The notes beneath the pieces were generated by a model. It was not told where the DNA came from, ran no database searches, and saw only the letters and a program-made list of their open reading frames with translations. DNA of 64,000 bases from an uncultured Lachnospiraceae bacterium (GTDB lineage Bacteria > Bacillota > Clostridia > Lachnospirales > Lachnospiraceae). Made by a program: the position numbers and the translations under genes. The stretch covers positions 17,114-81,113 of the forward strand of contig CAJTTI010000014.1 of NCBI GenBank assembly GCA_910579225.1, given 5' to 3'. Shown piece after piece: positions 31,570 through 38,540 of this stretch. Positions within the stretch are counted from its first letter, which is position 1. Every line of letters starts with the position of its first letter.

Positions 31570-32445
31570 ATGGAAAAGGTTGCGTGGGATGACAGGTTTA
31601 AAATTGGTGTGGAGATTGTGGACCGGGCACATGCCAAGCTTTTTCGAATTGTAAACAAGTTATCCGATATTTCACAGGATGCATCCACGAATCAGGCAGC
31701 ATACGTGGAGGGGATCAAGTACCTGGAGGCTTACTCCATGACGCATTTTTCGGAAGAAGAAGCGTACATGCGTTCGGTTCGGTACAACGGGTACGCAGAG
31801 CACAAGCGGATCCATGATAATTTCAGGAATAAGACGCTGATTTCTTTGAAGAGAGATCTGGAGTTGTCTGGATATTCTGTACCGGCTGTTCAGCGTTTTG
31901 TGGGGATTATGAATAACTGGCTGTCAGAACATATCATGCTGGAAGATCAGGCGATTGTAGGAAAGGCTGTCCGTCAGAAGAAGAGAGATCGGTCTTCGCA
32001 GATAGAGATCATATCCAGGACAGTTCACAGGGCTGTGCAGGATATTCTGCAGGCGGAGACAAAACTGGTCAGTGATGATTATAAAGGTCAGAATATTGGC
32101 AACGGGTATTACTGCTGCCAGTATTATGATATGGGAGGTGGTGTGATGCTGCAGCTTCTGCTGGGTGTGGAAGATACGCTGTTTCTTCGTGGGGTAGGAC
32201 GGATTCCGGGGATTCGGAAAAGAGAGATGACTGAGCGGGATACTCTGCACGTTTTCAAGCAGCTTTTTGAGAAAATGGGCAGACTTTTTAAAGTAGAGAC
32301 AGAACCGGAATTCGGCATGGAGAATCTGCTGAGCCGGGACGGGTTCCGGAAAGAATTCATGAAAGGCTGTCCCTGTAGTTTGCTGTATGGCACACGGTCT
32401 GGAGCGCTGGTCTTCTGCTATCGGAGCTGGAGAGAGAAACGGTAG
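31570..32445 (+). CDS. Bacteriohemerythrin with C-terminal CheX-like domain
   Basis: A 291-residue cytosolic protein. Residues 1-130 form a hemerythrin bundle with all seven di-iron ligands in place (H21, H59, E63, H78, H82, H121, D126), so oxygen or another small ligand can bind. The C-terminal ~150 residues (IEIISRTVHRAVQDILQ, GGGVMLQLLLGVEDTLFLRG, DTLHVFKQLFEKMGRLF) are laid out like the CheX-type fold, but this is a resemblance only. In an anaerobe such a protein may sense or scavenge oxygen. AAGGAGG precedes the ATG at a longish spacing. The next gene (DUF3786) begins 16 bp downstream. Confidence 0.85.
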   Translation: MEKVAWDDRFKIGVEIVDRAHAKLFRIVNKLSDISQDASTNQAAYVEGIKYLEAYSMTHFSEEEAYMRSVRYNGYAEHKRIHDNFRNKTLISLKRDLELSGYSVPAVQRFVGIMNNWLSEHIMLEDQAIVGKAVRQKKRDRSSQIEIISRTVHRAVQDILQAETKLVSDDYKGQNIGNGYYCCQYYDMGGGVMLQLLLGVEDTLFLRGVGRIPGIRKREMTERDTLHVFKQLFEKMGRLFKVETEPEFGMENLLSRDGFRKEFMKGCPCSLLYGTRSGALVFCYRSWREKR

Positions 32446-32461
32446 AAAAGGGGGGGTGCTT

Positions 32462-33085
32462 TTGAATATTTCTAATTATGAAAAGATGAAAAACGACATG
32501 GCAGCTGTATTTTTGCAGTACAGTCAGGAAACAATGATCCGAAAATTCGGACTGGAGCAGGACCAGGAGTATCTGTATATTCGCTGCCTGGAACGGAATT
32601 ACCGAATCAGTCGTACGGACGGTCAGGTAAGCTGGTCGGAGGATGCTTTCCGGTCAGAAGAGACAGCAGACTATAACGAGGCTATGACCATATATGATGT
32701 GCTCTGCTGTTCCAGAGAGGGTTGCCGTCTGGCTCATGAATGGGTAAATGTAAAAAGTCTTTCCGGCGTCCGGGGCGGTACGCTGGAGAAAGGAAGCGAT
32801 TTTTTTCAGAATGCCGGGGCCTGTTTTGACGGAAGAACGGATGCGCTGATCCGTGCCTGTGAAAAGCTTCAGGGGAAAAAGCTGGAAAAAGGAGATGCGG
32901 CTTATGAGCTGAAGCTGTTTCCGTTTCTTCCCGTGATTCTGCGTTTCTGGGAATCGGATGACGAATTTCCGGCCAGTCTGCAGATCCTGGTGGATAAAAA
33001 CATATTGGATTTTATGCACTATGAGACACTGATGTTTGCGGTTTCCCATGTGCTGAAACGACTGAAAGATGAGATGGGAATATAG
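32462..33085 (+). CDS. DUF3786 domain protein
   Basis: A 207-residue soluble protein. The C-terminal segment LKLFPFLPVILRFWESDDEFPASLQILVDKN, followed by ILDFMHYETLMFAVSHVLKRL, is the DUF3786 signature as I know it. Relatives are found in strict anaerobes, often next to metal- or corrinoid-related genes; no activity is established. The start is uncertain: TTG at 32462, spaced from an A4G7 tract, is preferred, with GTG 32456 and ATG 32486 as alternatives. Coupling with the hemerythrin gene suggests a shared redox or metal-related task, which is inference. Confidence 0.8.
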   Translation: MNISNYEKMKNDMAAVFLQYSQETMIRKFGLEQDQEYLYIRCLERNYRISRTDGQVSWSEDAFRSEETADYNEAMTIYDVLCCSREGCRLAHEWVNVKSLSGVRGGTLEKGSDFFQNAGACFDGRTDALIRACEKLQGKKLEKGDAAYELKLFPFLPVILRFWESDDEFPASLQILVDKNILDFMHYETLMFAVSHVLKRLKDEMGI

Positions 33086-33126
33086 TCCGGCTGTGCCGGC
33101 AGTTCTGGAAAACAAAGGGGGATCTT

Positions 33127-34092
33127 ATGAAGAAAATTGACATGGAGAACTGGGAGAGAAGAGAACTGTATGAATTTTTCTCCGGCATGTCTTATCCTTT
33201 TTACAGTGTGACATTTCAGGTGGATGTCACGGAACTTTATCAGTATGTGAAGCGGGAAGAGCTGTCCTTTTATTATGCGCTGGTCTGGCTCTGCACGAAA
33301 GCGTTCAACCGGGTGGAGAATTTCCGCTATACGATTCGGGAGAAGGAAGTATGGCTTCTGGATAAGCGGATGCCCAGTTTTACGGATCTGAAAAAGGGTG
33401 CCACGCAGTTTCATATCGTAACCATGCCCTGCGGGGAGGATCTGCCGGCGTTCTGTCATGAGGCAAAGGCAAAGAGTGCGGCACAGACTTCTTTTGTGGA
33501 CGCCACTTCGGAAACCGATGAGCTGATCTATTTTTCCTGTCTTCCCTGGATCGAGCTGACCGGACTGACCAATGAGCGGGATTTCGATCCTGACGACAGT
33601 GTGCCCCGGATCGCATGGGGGAAATATACAGAGGAGCAGGGCAGGAAGAAGCTGGGCATATCTCTGGAACTGAATCATCGGTTTACAGACGGATATCATG
33701 TGGGACAGTTTTATAAAGAGCTTATGGAAGGGATCAATCGTCTGAATGCTGAGAAGACAGCAGAGACAGATGCCGTAGTTCGGAACTCACAGGATGCGAA
33801 AGAATTGGAGAAGCAGTTTCAGCAGGATATGATAAGTATTTATACCAGGGCCAAGAAAGAATGCGGCTATACTGCAAACCGTTTCCTTCAGATGGTGACG
33901 GAGAGAGGCGGAGTGGCTGCGGCAAAGGCGCTGATCAGTAAGCCAGGGGGAACAGATGGTTTTGCGGTACTCTGGGAACGCCGGCGTCTGGATCTGTCTG
34001 TAGAGGCATATGTCTTGAAGCCGGAGTATCAAATGCTGTTTACAGACGATGAGCGGAAAATGTGCCGGGAACGCCTGAAACAATTTGAATAA
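33127..34092 (+). CDS. Chloramphenicol-acetyltransferase-like protein with extra C-terminal domain
   Basis: Residues 1-215 form a CAT-type acyltransferase: the acceptor-site strand SYPFYSVTFQVDVTELY, and the catalytic H184-x3-D188-G189 (LNHRFTDGYHVGQFY). Residues ~236-321 are an additional helical domain (IYTRAKKECGYTANRFLQMV, GGVAAAKALI, DGFAVLWERRRLDLSVEAYV, LFTDDERKMCRERL) that in other Firmicutes I recall as a free-standing or appended module on unrelated proteins. Total length 321 against ~215 for ordinary CAT. Real chloramphenicol resistance cannot be inferred; such chromosomal CAT-like proteins often have other acyl acceptors. ATG behind AAAGGGGGAT. Confidence 0.85.
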   Translation: MKKIDMENWERRELYEFFSGMSYPFYSVTFQVDVTELYQYVKREELSFYYALVWLCTKAFNRVENFRYTIREKEVWLLDKRMPSFTDLKKGATQFHIVTMPCGEDLPAFCHEAKAKSAAQTSFVDATSETDELIYFSCLPWIELTGLTNERDFDPDDSVPRIAWGKYTEEQGRKKLGISLELNHRFTDGYHVGQFYKELMEGINRLNAEKTAETDAVVRNSQDAKELEKQFQQDMISIYTRAKKECGYTANRFLQMVTERGGVAAAKALISKPGGTDGFAVLWERRRLDLSVEAYVLKPEYQMLFTDDERKMCRERLKQFE

Positions 34093-34148
34093 TCATAAAA
34101 AATATACGGAGTCGGTTTGATCTGAAATGGCAGAAACGAAGAGAAGGG

Positions 34149-34175
34149 CACAGGGGACATGAAAAGTTCCCTGTG
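34149..34175 (+). terminator. Hairpin after the acetyltransferase gene
   Basis: CACAGGGGA and TTCCCTGTG pair in 8 of 9 positions around a 9-nt loop and are followed by TTGTTAT. A weak intrinsic terminator. Confidence 0.5.
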
Positions 34176-34232
34176 TTGTTATATGAAAAAATACAGAAGA
34201 TCTTTTGTTTTTTATATAGAAGGGATAAAGGT

Positions 34233-35081
34233 ATGAAAAAAGGAGAAAAGGCAGCCATTGTATGCTGTTCCAATCAGCGGCCGCAAAGCGAAAAGGAAAA
34301 GATCCGAAAACTGTATCAGATACTGCGCGGGATGGGGATCCTTCCGGTCTGCGCAGAGCGCCTTTATGCGGACGAAGAAAACAGGCCTGCCGGTGAGGCG
34401 CGGGCAGAACAGCTGATGAAGTTTTATCAGGATGACAGTATCCGGGAGATCTTTGACATCTCCGGCGGCGATATTGCCAATGAGATTCTGCCTTATCTGG
34501 ATTATGATGTGATCGCCGGTTCCAGCAAACGGTTCTGGGGGTACAGCGATCTGACCACGGTCATCAATGCAGTCAGTCATAAGACGGGGAACGAAGCGGT
34601 TCTGTATCAGGTGAAAAATCTTGTGGGAGCATCTGGTGAGATGCAGCAGAAAGCTTTTGAAAACTATCTGTTTCAGAAGTCGGAAGAGCTGACCGGGTTT
34701 TCATACAAGTTCGTACAGAAGAATTTTATGAAGGGAAGGACAGCAGGGGGGAATATCCGCTGTCTTTTGAAGCTGGCCGGGACGCCGTACTGGCCGGACC
34801 TTCAGGGAAAAATCCTGATCCTGGAGGCGCTTGGCGGAAAGCGGGAGCAGCTGATCACTTATTTAAGCCAGCTAAAGCAGCTGGGGGTATTTGAACAGGC
34901 AGCGGGAATTCTGCTGGGAACTTTTACCGCCATGGAAAAGGAAGAAGGCGCAGAGGCGGTCTGTGAGCTGGTCAGACATTTTGCAGGGCCGGAAATGCCT
35001 GTGGCAAAGACGCAGGAGATCGGGCACGGAGAGGACTCGAAAGCGGTGGTGATTGGGAGAGATTTGGTGTTGCATTTATAG
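34233..35081 (+). CDS. S66 family LD-carboxypeptidase-like serine peptidase
   Basis: A 282-residue cytosolic peptidase of the S66 family, which includes LdcA (murein tetrapeptide recycling) and MccF (microcin C immunity). The nucleophile elbow GYSDLT (S105) is present, together with the glutamate in ILILEALGG and the histidine in QEIGHGEDSKAV, completing the Ser-Glu-His triad. The ISGGDIANEILPYLDYDVI segment is typical. It is slightly short of the usual 300-330, but no domain is missing. Start at the ATG behind AAGGGATAAAG; earlier codons overlap the preceding hairpin. The role could be peptidoglycan recycling or detoxification of a peptide-nucleotide. Confidence 0.88.
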   Translation: MKKGEKAAIVCCSNQRPQSEKEKIRKLYQILRGMGILPVCAERLYADEENRPAGEARAEQLMKFYQDDSIREIFDISGGDIANEILPYLDYDVIAGSSKRFWGYSDLTTVINAVSHKTGNEAVLYQVKNLVGASGEMQQKAFENYLFQKSEELTGFSYKFVQKNFMKGRTAGGNIRCLLKLAGTPYWPDLQGKILILEALGGKREQLITYLSQLKQLGVFEQAAGILLGTFTAMEKEEGAEAVCELVRHFAGPEMPVAKTQEIGHGEDSKAVVIGRDLVLHL

Positions 35082-35150
35082 AGGCTGTCTGTTATAGACT
35101 GTGATAAATTTATATTCGCCATGTGTATGCTGTGTTTTCGCAGGTAATAC

Positions 35151-35197
35151 TATCCTCAGCGGACAAAAGGCGTCTATCCCTTCGTCTACTGAGGGTA
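35151..35197. repeat. Dispersed palindromic repeat, copy 3
   Basis: TATCCTCAGCGGACAAAAGG and CCCTTCGTCTACTGAGGGTA, imperfectly complementary around CGTCTAT. Same architecture as the copies near 1.3 and 31.3 kb, here about 100 bp before the Septu pair. Confidence 0.82.
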
Positions 35198-35220
35198 TGG
35201 TATAAGATTTTTCGTCAGAA

Positions 35221-35249
35221 TTGTTTATTTTCCTGTAATCGTTTATAAT
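35221..35249 (+). promoter_or_regulatory. Promoter of the Septu pair
   Basis: TTGTTT, a 17-bp spacer and a perfect TATAAT, about 50 nt before the GTG start of the ATPase gene. Confidence 0.65.
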
Positions 35250-35298
35250 AGAGTTGTTGAAAAAAGAATTTTGAAACAAAACCATGGAGGTGTCCACT

Positions 35299-36621
35299 GT
35301 GCTTTTGAAAAATTTGACCATAAAAAATTTCAGGTGTTTTGAATCATTAGATATGGATCTGCATGAACAACTGACCGTGATCGTTGGCAGTAATGGTTCC
35401 GGGAAAACATCAATTGTGAAAGGTGCAGCGATCGCTCTGGGGACCTTGTTTCATGCGCTGGATAATGTGTCCGGCATTAGCATTACAAAATCCGATGTAT
35501 ATTTAAAAGAGTTTTCCATGGGAAATACAAAGGATGTCCAGCCGCAGTTTCCGGTGGAGATTGAAGCTGTTGCCTGGATTCCTGACCAGAGCGGAAACAG
35601 TGAAAAACACTGGAAACGTGCATTGAACAGTTCCAATGGAAGTATGACGATTAAAGATGCAAAAGAGATGATCAGTCTCTCCGGCAGTTATCAGAAGAGA
35701 CTGCAAAAAGGAGATCAGTCTCTGATACTTCCATTGATTGCTTATTATGGTCCTGGAAGACTGTGGAATTATCATAGAGAGAAAAAAACAGACACATTTA
35801 AAACGAACACCAGGACCAATGGATACATCGACAGCCTGGATGGGGTTGCCAATATTAAATTAATGATGAACTGGTTCCGTAAAAAAACCATACAGAAATA
35901 TTCCCGCCAGGAAGAAAATATGGGCGGGGTTTTGGAACTGGATGTAATATATCAGGCCATGGCACAGTGCTTTGAGTCTGTGACCGGGTATACAGATGTA
36001 AAACTTCAATATAATCTGGACACAAATGAGCTGGACGTTTATTATACCTGCGACGCCAAAGGCAGAATGTGCATTGCGTTGAACCAGCTGAGTGATGGAT
36101 ATAAGGGGACAATCAGTCTGATTGCTGACATTGCATATCGTATGGCGATTTTAAATCCCCAGCTGGAAAAAGATGTACTTATAAATACTGCAGGAGTTGT
36201 ACTAATTGATGAAATAGATCTGCACCTGCATCCGGCATGGCAACAGCGTATTCTCGGTGAGCTCCGGCATATATTTCCAAAAGTGCAGTTTATTGTCACC
36301 ACACATGCACCTGCGGTTATCAATTCGATCAGAAGTGAAAATCTGGTTATTTTAAAAGATTATCAGATATTTGGAGTGAATAGCCAGGTTTACGGCAATG
36401 ATGTAAAATCAATTTTGAATGAAATTATGGGAGTGACAGAACGCCCGCCGGAGGTGGCAAAGTTATTTCAGCGGTTCTATGAATGTCTGGAAAAAAAGGA
36501 ATACGATTCTGCAGAACAGATCTTGGATCAAATCAGCCAGTTGCGGGATTATCATGATCAGGAAGTCATTGGATGCCAGGTGAAACTGAAGCTGGAGCGT
36601 ATTCGCGGAGGACAGAAATGA
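35299..36621 (+). CDS. ptuA: PtuA-like AAA/ABC-type ATPase of a Septu defence system
   Basis: A 440-residue ATPase: Walker A GSNGSGKTS (residues 30-38), a long inserted helical region, an LSDGYKGTISLIADIAYRM signature-like segment, Walker B VVLIDEIDLHLHP and TTHAPAVI. This is the AAA_15/OLD-like fold used by PtuA, which with the HNH nuclease PtuB makes the Septu anti-phage system. The preferred start is GTG, 8 nt behind GGAGG; an in-frame ATG five codons upstream has no ribosome binding site. Its stop overlaps the HNH gene start (ATGA). The pair reads as AT-richer than flanking genes and has its own promoter, as expected for an acquired defence cassette. Confidence 0.85.
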   Translation: MLLKNLTIKNFRCFESLDMDLHEQLTVIVGSNGSGKTSIVKGAAIALGTLFHALDNVSGISITKSDVYLKEFSMGNTKDVQPQFPVEIEAVAWIPDQSGNSEKHWKRALNSSNGSMTIKDAKEMISLSGSYQKRLQKGDQSLILPLIAYYGPGRLWNYHREKKTDTFKTNTRTNGYIDSLDGVANIKLMMNWFRKKTIQKYSRQEENMGGVLELDVIYQAMAQCFESVTGYTDVKLQYNLDTNELDVYYTCDAKGRMCIALNQLSDGYKGTISLIADIAYRMAILNPQLEKDVLINTAGVVLIDEIDLHLHPAWQQRILGELRHIFPKVQFIVTTHAPAVINSIRSENLVILKDYQIFGVNSQVYGNDVKSILNEIMGVTERPPEVAKLFQRFYECLEKKEYDSAEQILDQISQLRDYHDQEVIGCQVKLKLERIRGGQK

Positions 36622-37328
36622 TTGAGATTAAGAAATATCCAGAACCAGCCGGCCTGAAAGCATTAAGGGAAAAAGCGGCATTAAAAGGACTTTCTCCGGA
36701 AAAGGCATATCAAAAATTGAAAGATCCGTTAAAAAGCACAGTGCGTGACAGCCTTGTGTCAGAGCAGGGGCAGTTGTGTGCTTATTGTATGTGCAGAATA
36801 CCAAGATCAGACGCAGGATCGGATACGGCTCCGATTATCATTGAACATGTGGTTCCGAGGAATCCTGAGGATGGACGGGATGTGGGTCAGGGACTTGATT
36901 ATCGGAATCTGCTGGTAGTCTGTCATGGAAACAGAGGAAAGAAAGGGAATAGAAAGTTTATTGATCTGACCTGTGATGCGCACCGTGGAAATATCGAATT
37001 TCGAAAGGTTCATCCATGTAAAAAAGACACGATTGCTTCTGTTACATATAATATAGAAGGGAAAATTGATGCGGCAGATGAGGATGTAAGATTTGATCTG
37101 GTTGATACATTAAATTTAAATTGTCTGTCTGCTCCGCTGATTGGGGAACGAAAAGAGGCTCTTAATGCTCTGATTGCTGAGCTTGGGGAGGTGCCAGAGG
37201 AAGAAATGTTGTTTTATTGCCAGAGTCGGCTTGCGGAATTCGAAAATGAAAGTAATCCAAAGACTCCTTATGCAGGTATTCTGATCTGGTACCTGACCAC
37301 TATGATCCAGGCACTAATGAGCAAATGA
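36618..37328 (+). CDS. ptuB: PtuB-like HNH endonuclease of a Septu defence system
   Basis: A 236-residue protein with an HNH core: C54-x2-C57 (CAYC), E76-H77 in IIIEHVVPRN, N97 in DYRNLLVVC and a second zinc pair begun by C102 (CHGNRGKKG). The KLKDPLKSTVRDSLVSEQGQLCAYC opening and overall length match the retron-associated HNH family (TIGR02646-type) found in PtuB. In Septu, the ATPase gates this nuclease until infection. The start overlaps the ATPase stop. No reverse transcriptase is present, so this is a plain Septu arrangement rather than an Ec78-type retron. Confidence 0.85.
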   Translation: MIEIKKYPEPAGLKALREKAALKGLSPEKAYQKLKDPLKSTVRDSLVSEQGQLCAYCMCRIPRSDAGSDTAPIIIEHVVPRNPEDGRDVGQGLDYRNLLVVCHGNRGKKGNRKFIDLTCDAHRGNIEFRKVHPCKKDTIASVTYNIEGKIDAADEDVRFDLVDTLNLNCLSAPLIGERKEALNALIAELGEVPEEEMLFYCQSRLAEFENESNPKTPYAGILIWYLTTMIQALMSK

Positions 37329-37332
37329 AGTA

Positions 37333-37355
37333 TTTTCTCTGCCTCTTAGAGAAAA
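37333..37355 (+). terminator. AT-rich hairpin after ptuB
   Basis: TTTTCTCT and AGAGAAAA pair perfectly around GCCTCTT, five bases after the stop. There is no U-run beyond the stem; weak terminator or RNA-stability element. Confidence 0.45.
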
Positions 37356-37370
37356 CTTAGAGATTATCAT

Positions 37371-37378
37371 GATATACT
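37371..37378 (+). promoter_or_regulatory. Extended -10 promoter for the structured leader
   Basis: GATATACT, preceded by T, gives TG-A-TATACT, an extended -10. No good -35 is visible. Transcription would start around 37385. Confidence 0.4.
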
Positions 37379-37385
37379 GAATCCC

Positions 37386-37573
37386 GTAACGCGCGGCAAC
37401 GGCAAGTCTGAAAAACCATTTTCAGGCATGGTGCTGTTTGGGTCAGCAGGCTTGCCGGTTCCGGTACAGAAAGCTTGGCAGTGTCAGGCCTTCTGTGAAA
37501 AAACAGCAATGGACTATACAGGCCCCGAAGGGTCTTCTGAAGCGGATGCAGCAAGAGATCCTCCCGGGGCCTG
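37386..37573 (+). ncRNA. Candidate structured RNA or cis-regulatory leader with three-way junction
   Basis: By eye the sequence folds into several helices. A closing stem (CGG/AA/CGGCAAG at 37394-37406 with CTTGCCG/TT/CCG at 37451-37463, single-base bulges) encloses two hairpins, CTGAAAA/TTTTCAG (37408-37425) and TGCTG/CAGCA (37432-37448). A 12-position hairpin follows at 37466-37496 (ACAGAA-A-G-CTTG with its partner, 7-nt loop) and then CAGGCCCCG/CGGGGCCTG (37519-37573). No protein reading frame in it looks coding. It ends 36 nt before the lipoprotein start and may be a leader controlling it, or a separate small RNA. It matches no riboswitch class that I know. Confidence 0.5.
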
Positions 37574-37609
37574 GAAGGGGAATTGCAAAATTTCAAGGAG
37601 GAACAGATC

Positions 37610-38185
37610 ATGAATCTCAAAAGAAAAAAAGTAACGGTACTTTTCTGCATGTTGTGTATGCTCAGCCTGGCAGCCGCAGGCTGCGGTCCAAGTTCCGCGG
37701 GGGATGAGACCGAAGGCTCAGATACACAGGCATCGGCAGAGGCGGCAGGACAGGAACCCGGGGATTCTGCAGAAGAAGAGGTAGAAACACCAAAAGAGTC
37801 ACTGGACAGCCCAGAAGGCAGATGGCACGTTCTGGATCCGGAGGTGGCGGCAGCCGTCGACGCGGATTTTCTGGGTATGGTGTGGAAAATGGGGGAAGAT
37901 ACGTTTTTCATAGCAGAAGAGCAGGTAATGCTGGATGAGGAGGGTTCCGTCATCAGCAGCCATCCTTCTTCCAGCGCAGAGATTCCGGATTCCGATCTGA
38001 TCGAAGTCGTGTATGAGGAAGATGCCCATTTTTATAAACGAACGATTCAGGGAAACGGAGAGTCTCATGAGGATACCGATGCCGGATTTTCGGATCTGGA
38101 GAAAGGCAGTACAGTGGAGATGAAAGGATATTTTGAACAGGATGTCTTTCACGCGGAAGAAATACGCATCGTGGTGGTCTCCTGA
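37610..38185 (+). CDS. Secreted lipoprotein of unknown function
   Basis: A 191-residue lipoprotein. A basic N-terminus (MNLKRKKVT) and hydrophobic core end in the lipobox LAAAGC, so Cys at about residue 24 would be lipidated and the protein anchored outside the membrane. An acidic low-complexity linker (about residues 30-65) leads to a small globular domain of about 120 residues (WHVLDPEVAAAVDADFLGMVW, GYFEQDVFHAEEIRIVVVS) that reads like an OB-like beta barrel. No family recognised. AAGGAGGAACAG is well placed for the ATG. The long folded leader ahead of it suggests post-transcriptional control. Confidence 0.8.
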   Translation: MNLKRKKVTVLFCMLCMLSLAAAGCGPSSAGDETEGSDTQASAEAAGQEPGDSAEEEVETPKESLDSPEGRWHVLDPEVAAAVDADFLGMVWKMGEDTFFIAEEQVMLDEEGSVISSHPSSSAEIPDSDLIEVVYEEDAHFYKRTIQGNGESHEDTDAGFSDLEKGSTVEMKGYFEQDVFHAEEIRIVVVS

Positions 38186-38290
38186 TGCCTGTATCTGATG
38201 AGAAGGAGGAGTGTTGCTGGTCATTGTTCTGAAGCTTAAATTGGAAAAATTCTGGCATATTAGCGGGTGCCGGAGTTTTTCTGTCTGGCT

Positions 38291-38428
38291 GTGAATCTGT
38301 TGGAACTGGAGGATTTAAGAGAAGTAAGGTGTCGGGTCAGCCAGGAGACGGAAATTAACCGGCTGACAGTAAAAGAGAAAGCGTCAAGAATGAAAAAAAT
38401 ACTGGAAATCATGAAAAATAACCCATGA
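38291..38428 (+). CDS. Possible 45-residue protein fragment
   Basis: A GTG-started frame of 45 residues (MNLLELEDLREVRCRVSQ, then NRLTVKEKASRMKKILEIMKNNP). The shape, an acidic opening followed by a basic amphipathic helix ending in KNNP, recalls the N-terminal half of small DUF6870-type proteins common in this family, but the conserved tail after NP is missing. Probably a remnant; no clear ribosome binding site. The rest of 38186-38461 shows nothing else. Confidence 0.25.
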   Translation: MNLLELEDLREVRCRVSQETEINRLTVKEKASRMKKILEIMKNNP

Positions 38429-38461
38429 GAGCGATTTGCATGAAAATATCAGGCCGGGTGC

Positions 38462-38490
38462 TTGTCCTCACAGACGAATTGTGCTAGAAT
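38462..38490 (+). promoter_or_regulatory. Promoter of carB
   Basis: TTGTCC, a 17-bp spacer and TAGAAT, about 50 nt before the start codon. No pyrimidine attenuator was recognised in the leader. Confidence 0.6.
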
Positions 38491-38540
38491 AGACAAGATT
38501 TAAGATGGAAAATGAAAAAGCAAAGCCAAAGAAAGGATAA

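Noticed and set aside
33127..34092. Clinical chloramphenicol-resistance gene
   Set aside because: The CAT fold and active site are present, but the protein is longer and lies in a chromosomal context without a mobile element; resistance cannot be claimed.
35299..37328. Retron of the Ec78 type
   Set aside because: PtuA- and PtuB-like genes are present but no reverse transcriptase gene lies within the window near them.
37428..37613. 61-codon frame inside the structured leader
   Set aside because: Starts within a hairpin, has no ribosome binding site and its translation is unlike a protein; the RNA fold explains the sequence better.
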